Source: an uncultured Pseudanabaenaceae cyanobacterium (GTDB lineage Bacteria; Cyanobacteriota; Cyanobacteriia; Pseudanabaenales; Pseudanabaenaceae). From it: a stretch of DNA of 64,000 nt. The stretch is from NCBI GenBank assembly GCA_937927915.1, contig CALGKB010000002.1, positions 124,001 through 188,000 of the forward strand, written 5' to 3'. The notes under the pieces are model-generated. The model worked only from the letters and a program-made list of their open reading frames with translations, searched no databases and was not told the DNA's origin. How positions within the stretch are numbered: the first letter of the stretch is position 1; each line of letters starts with the position of its first letter. Position numbers and translations under genes: made by a program. This document shows positions 63,429-64,000 of this stretch, piece by piece.

Positions 63429-64000
63429 ATGGCGTTTGGCACGGATTTGGAACTGTTCCTGCGGGCACGCTACCCGATCATAGCGATCGGAGCCTTGGCA
63501 GAGGAGGAGGTAGAAGCAGAGATCACGGCGGTTGCCAAAAGGTTGGGGCGCAGCCTGTATGTGTGGGATTTTGTGGAGGGGTATAGTCAGGGGGCGGCAA
63601 AACGCAATCCCCTCCAAGCTTTGGAGTTCCTAGACAAGACCGAGGGGGGAGCAGTCTTTCTGCTCAAAGACTTCGATCGCTTTTGGGAAGATGTGGCAGT
63701 CAGTCGCAAGTTACGCAATCTTGCCCGTCGCCTGAAACAGTTGCCCCAGAACCTCATCCTGTTGGTCACAGGCAAAACTGTCCCAGAATTTCTGCGGGAA
63801 GTGGTGACTGTCCTGGACTTCCCCCTGCCCAGCGCCGATCGGATTCGCCAAGAACTGCAGACCTTTGGTGTCCGGGAGCAGGATTTACTGGAAGAACTGA
63901 CCAGGGCTTGTCAGGGTCTCTCCCTAGAGCGAATTAGGCGGGTGTTATCCCTGGCAATTGCTGACCACGGCGAACTAAGGCACGGGGACGGGCAGTTAAT
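63429..64000 (+). CDS. ycf46: Ycf46-like AAA ATPase, N-terminal part
   Basis: The frame from the ATG at 63429 runs open to the window end, giving about 190 residues (an earlier in-frame ATG at 63384 is possible). LELFLRARYPIIAIGALAEEEVEAEI, AVFLLKDFDRFWED and KTVPEFLREVVTVLDFPLP match the N-terminal region of Ycf46, a plastid-conserved AAA protein linked to CO2 uptake and photosynthesis in Synechocystis. The ATPase core lies beyond the window. Confidence 0.78.
   Translation, partial: MAFGTDLELFLRARYPIIAIGALAEEEVEAEITAVAKRLGRSLYVWDFVEGYSQGAAKRNPLQALEFLDKTEGGAVFLLKDFDRFWEDVAVSRKLRNLARRLKQLPQNLILLVTGKTVPEFLREVVTVLDFPLPSADRIRQELQTFGVREQDLLEELTRACQGLSLERIRRVLSLAIADHGELRHGDGQL

Overview
The window is a chromosomal segment from a cyanobacterium. 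The evidence is gene content: an RpaB/Ycf27 response regulator, Ycf34, a Ycf46-type AAA ATPase, SepF next to ProC, an MntCAB manganese importer, a Slr1659-like regulator, a TxlA-like thioredoxin and a Tll0287-like haem protein. The hexamer CGATCG (the core of the cyanobacterial HIP1 repeat) recurs throughout, inside and outside genes. I see no tRNA, rRNA, CRISPR array, insertion sequence or prophage. Genes are tightly packed, often overlapping by 1-60 bases, and several start with GTG or TTG.

Layout: 1-5.7 kb has a 3' gene fragment, rpaB, then a minus-strand run mntC-mntA-mntB-GerMN protein-GH3 hydrolase. 5.7-16.3 kb has an RlmI-like methyltransferase, pilT, map, a second methyltransferase, an HU protein, DoxX, a tyrosine recombinase behind queC, a PQQ-type sugar dehydrogenase, a Slr1659-like protein, proC and sepF. 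16.3-29.3 kb is mostly housekeeping (der, pgeF, DUF58 protein, ycf34, glcF, purK, a DHNA-CoA-type thioesterase, rdgB, livH, a GGDEF response regulator, ccdA, pdxA) plus a decayed DUF29 gene. 29.3-39.1 kb holds dnaA, a TAXI-type binding protein with an unusual cytoplasmic tail, dxs, txlA, recJ, fabF, acpP and a small unknown gene. 39.3-44.8 kb has a methyltransferase, a Tat-exported PhoD phosphatase behind a candidate Pho box, an RRM protein, two coiled-coil proteins and a radical SAM enzyme.

The most distinctive region is 44.1-49.7 kb. It is a divergent cluster: sulfide:quinone oxidoreductase, a cysteine-rich ArsR regulator, a Tll0287-like haem protein and the radical SAM enzyme on one strand; a membrane 4Fe-4S protein, a shortened DUF302 protein, a ChrA-family transporter and an isoprenylcysteine-methyltransferase-like membrane protein on the other. 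A promoter with an ArsR-style inverted repeat across its -10 lies between the arms. I read it as a candidate sulfide-responsive detoxification/oxidation module. A frameshifted Uma2 pseudogene follows.

50.2-64 kb carries livF, a copper P-type ATPase, an HlyD-family protein with a PilZ-containing cellulose-synthase-like glycosyltransferase, a receiver-only response regulator, nadE, a PD-(D/E)XK-like protein with an apparently degraded active site, a large hybrid-sensor histidine kinase, an unknown membrane protein and the start of a Ycf46-like ATPase. Candidate RpaB sites (HLR1) lie in front of map and doxX, possibly linking them to the rpaB gene in the same window.
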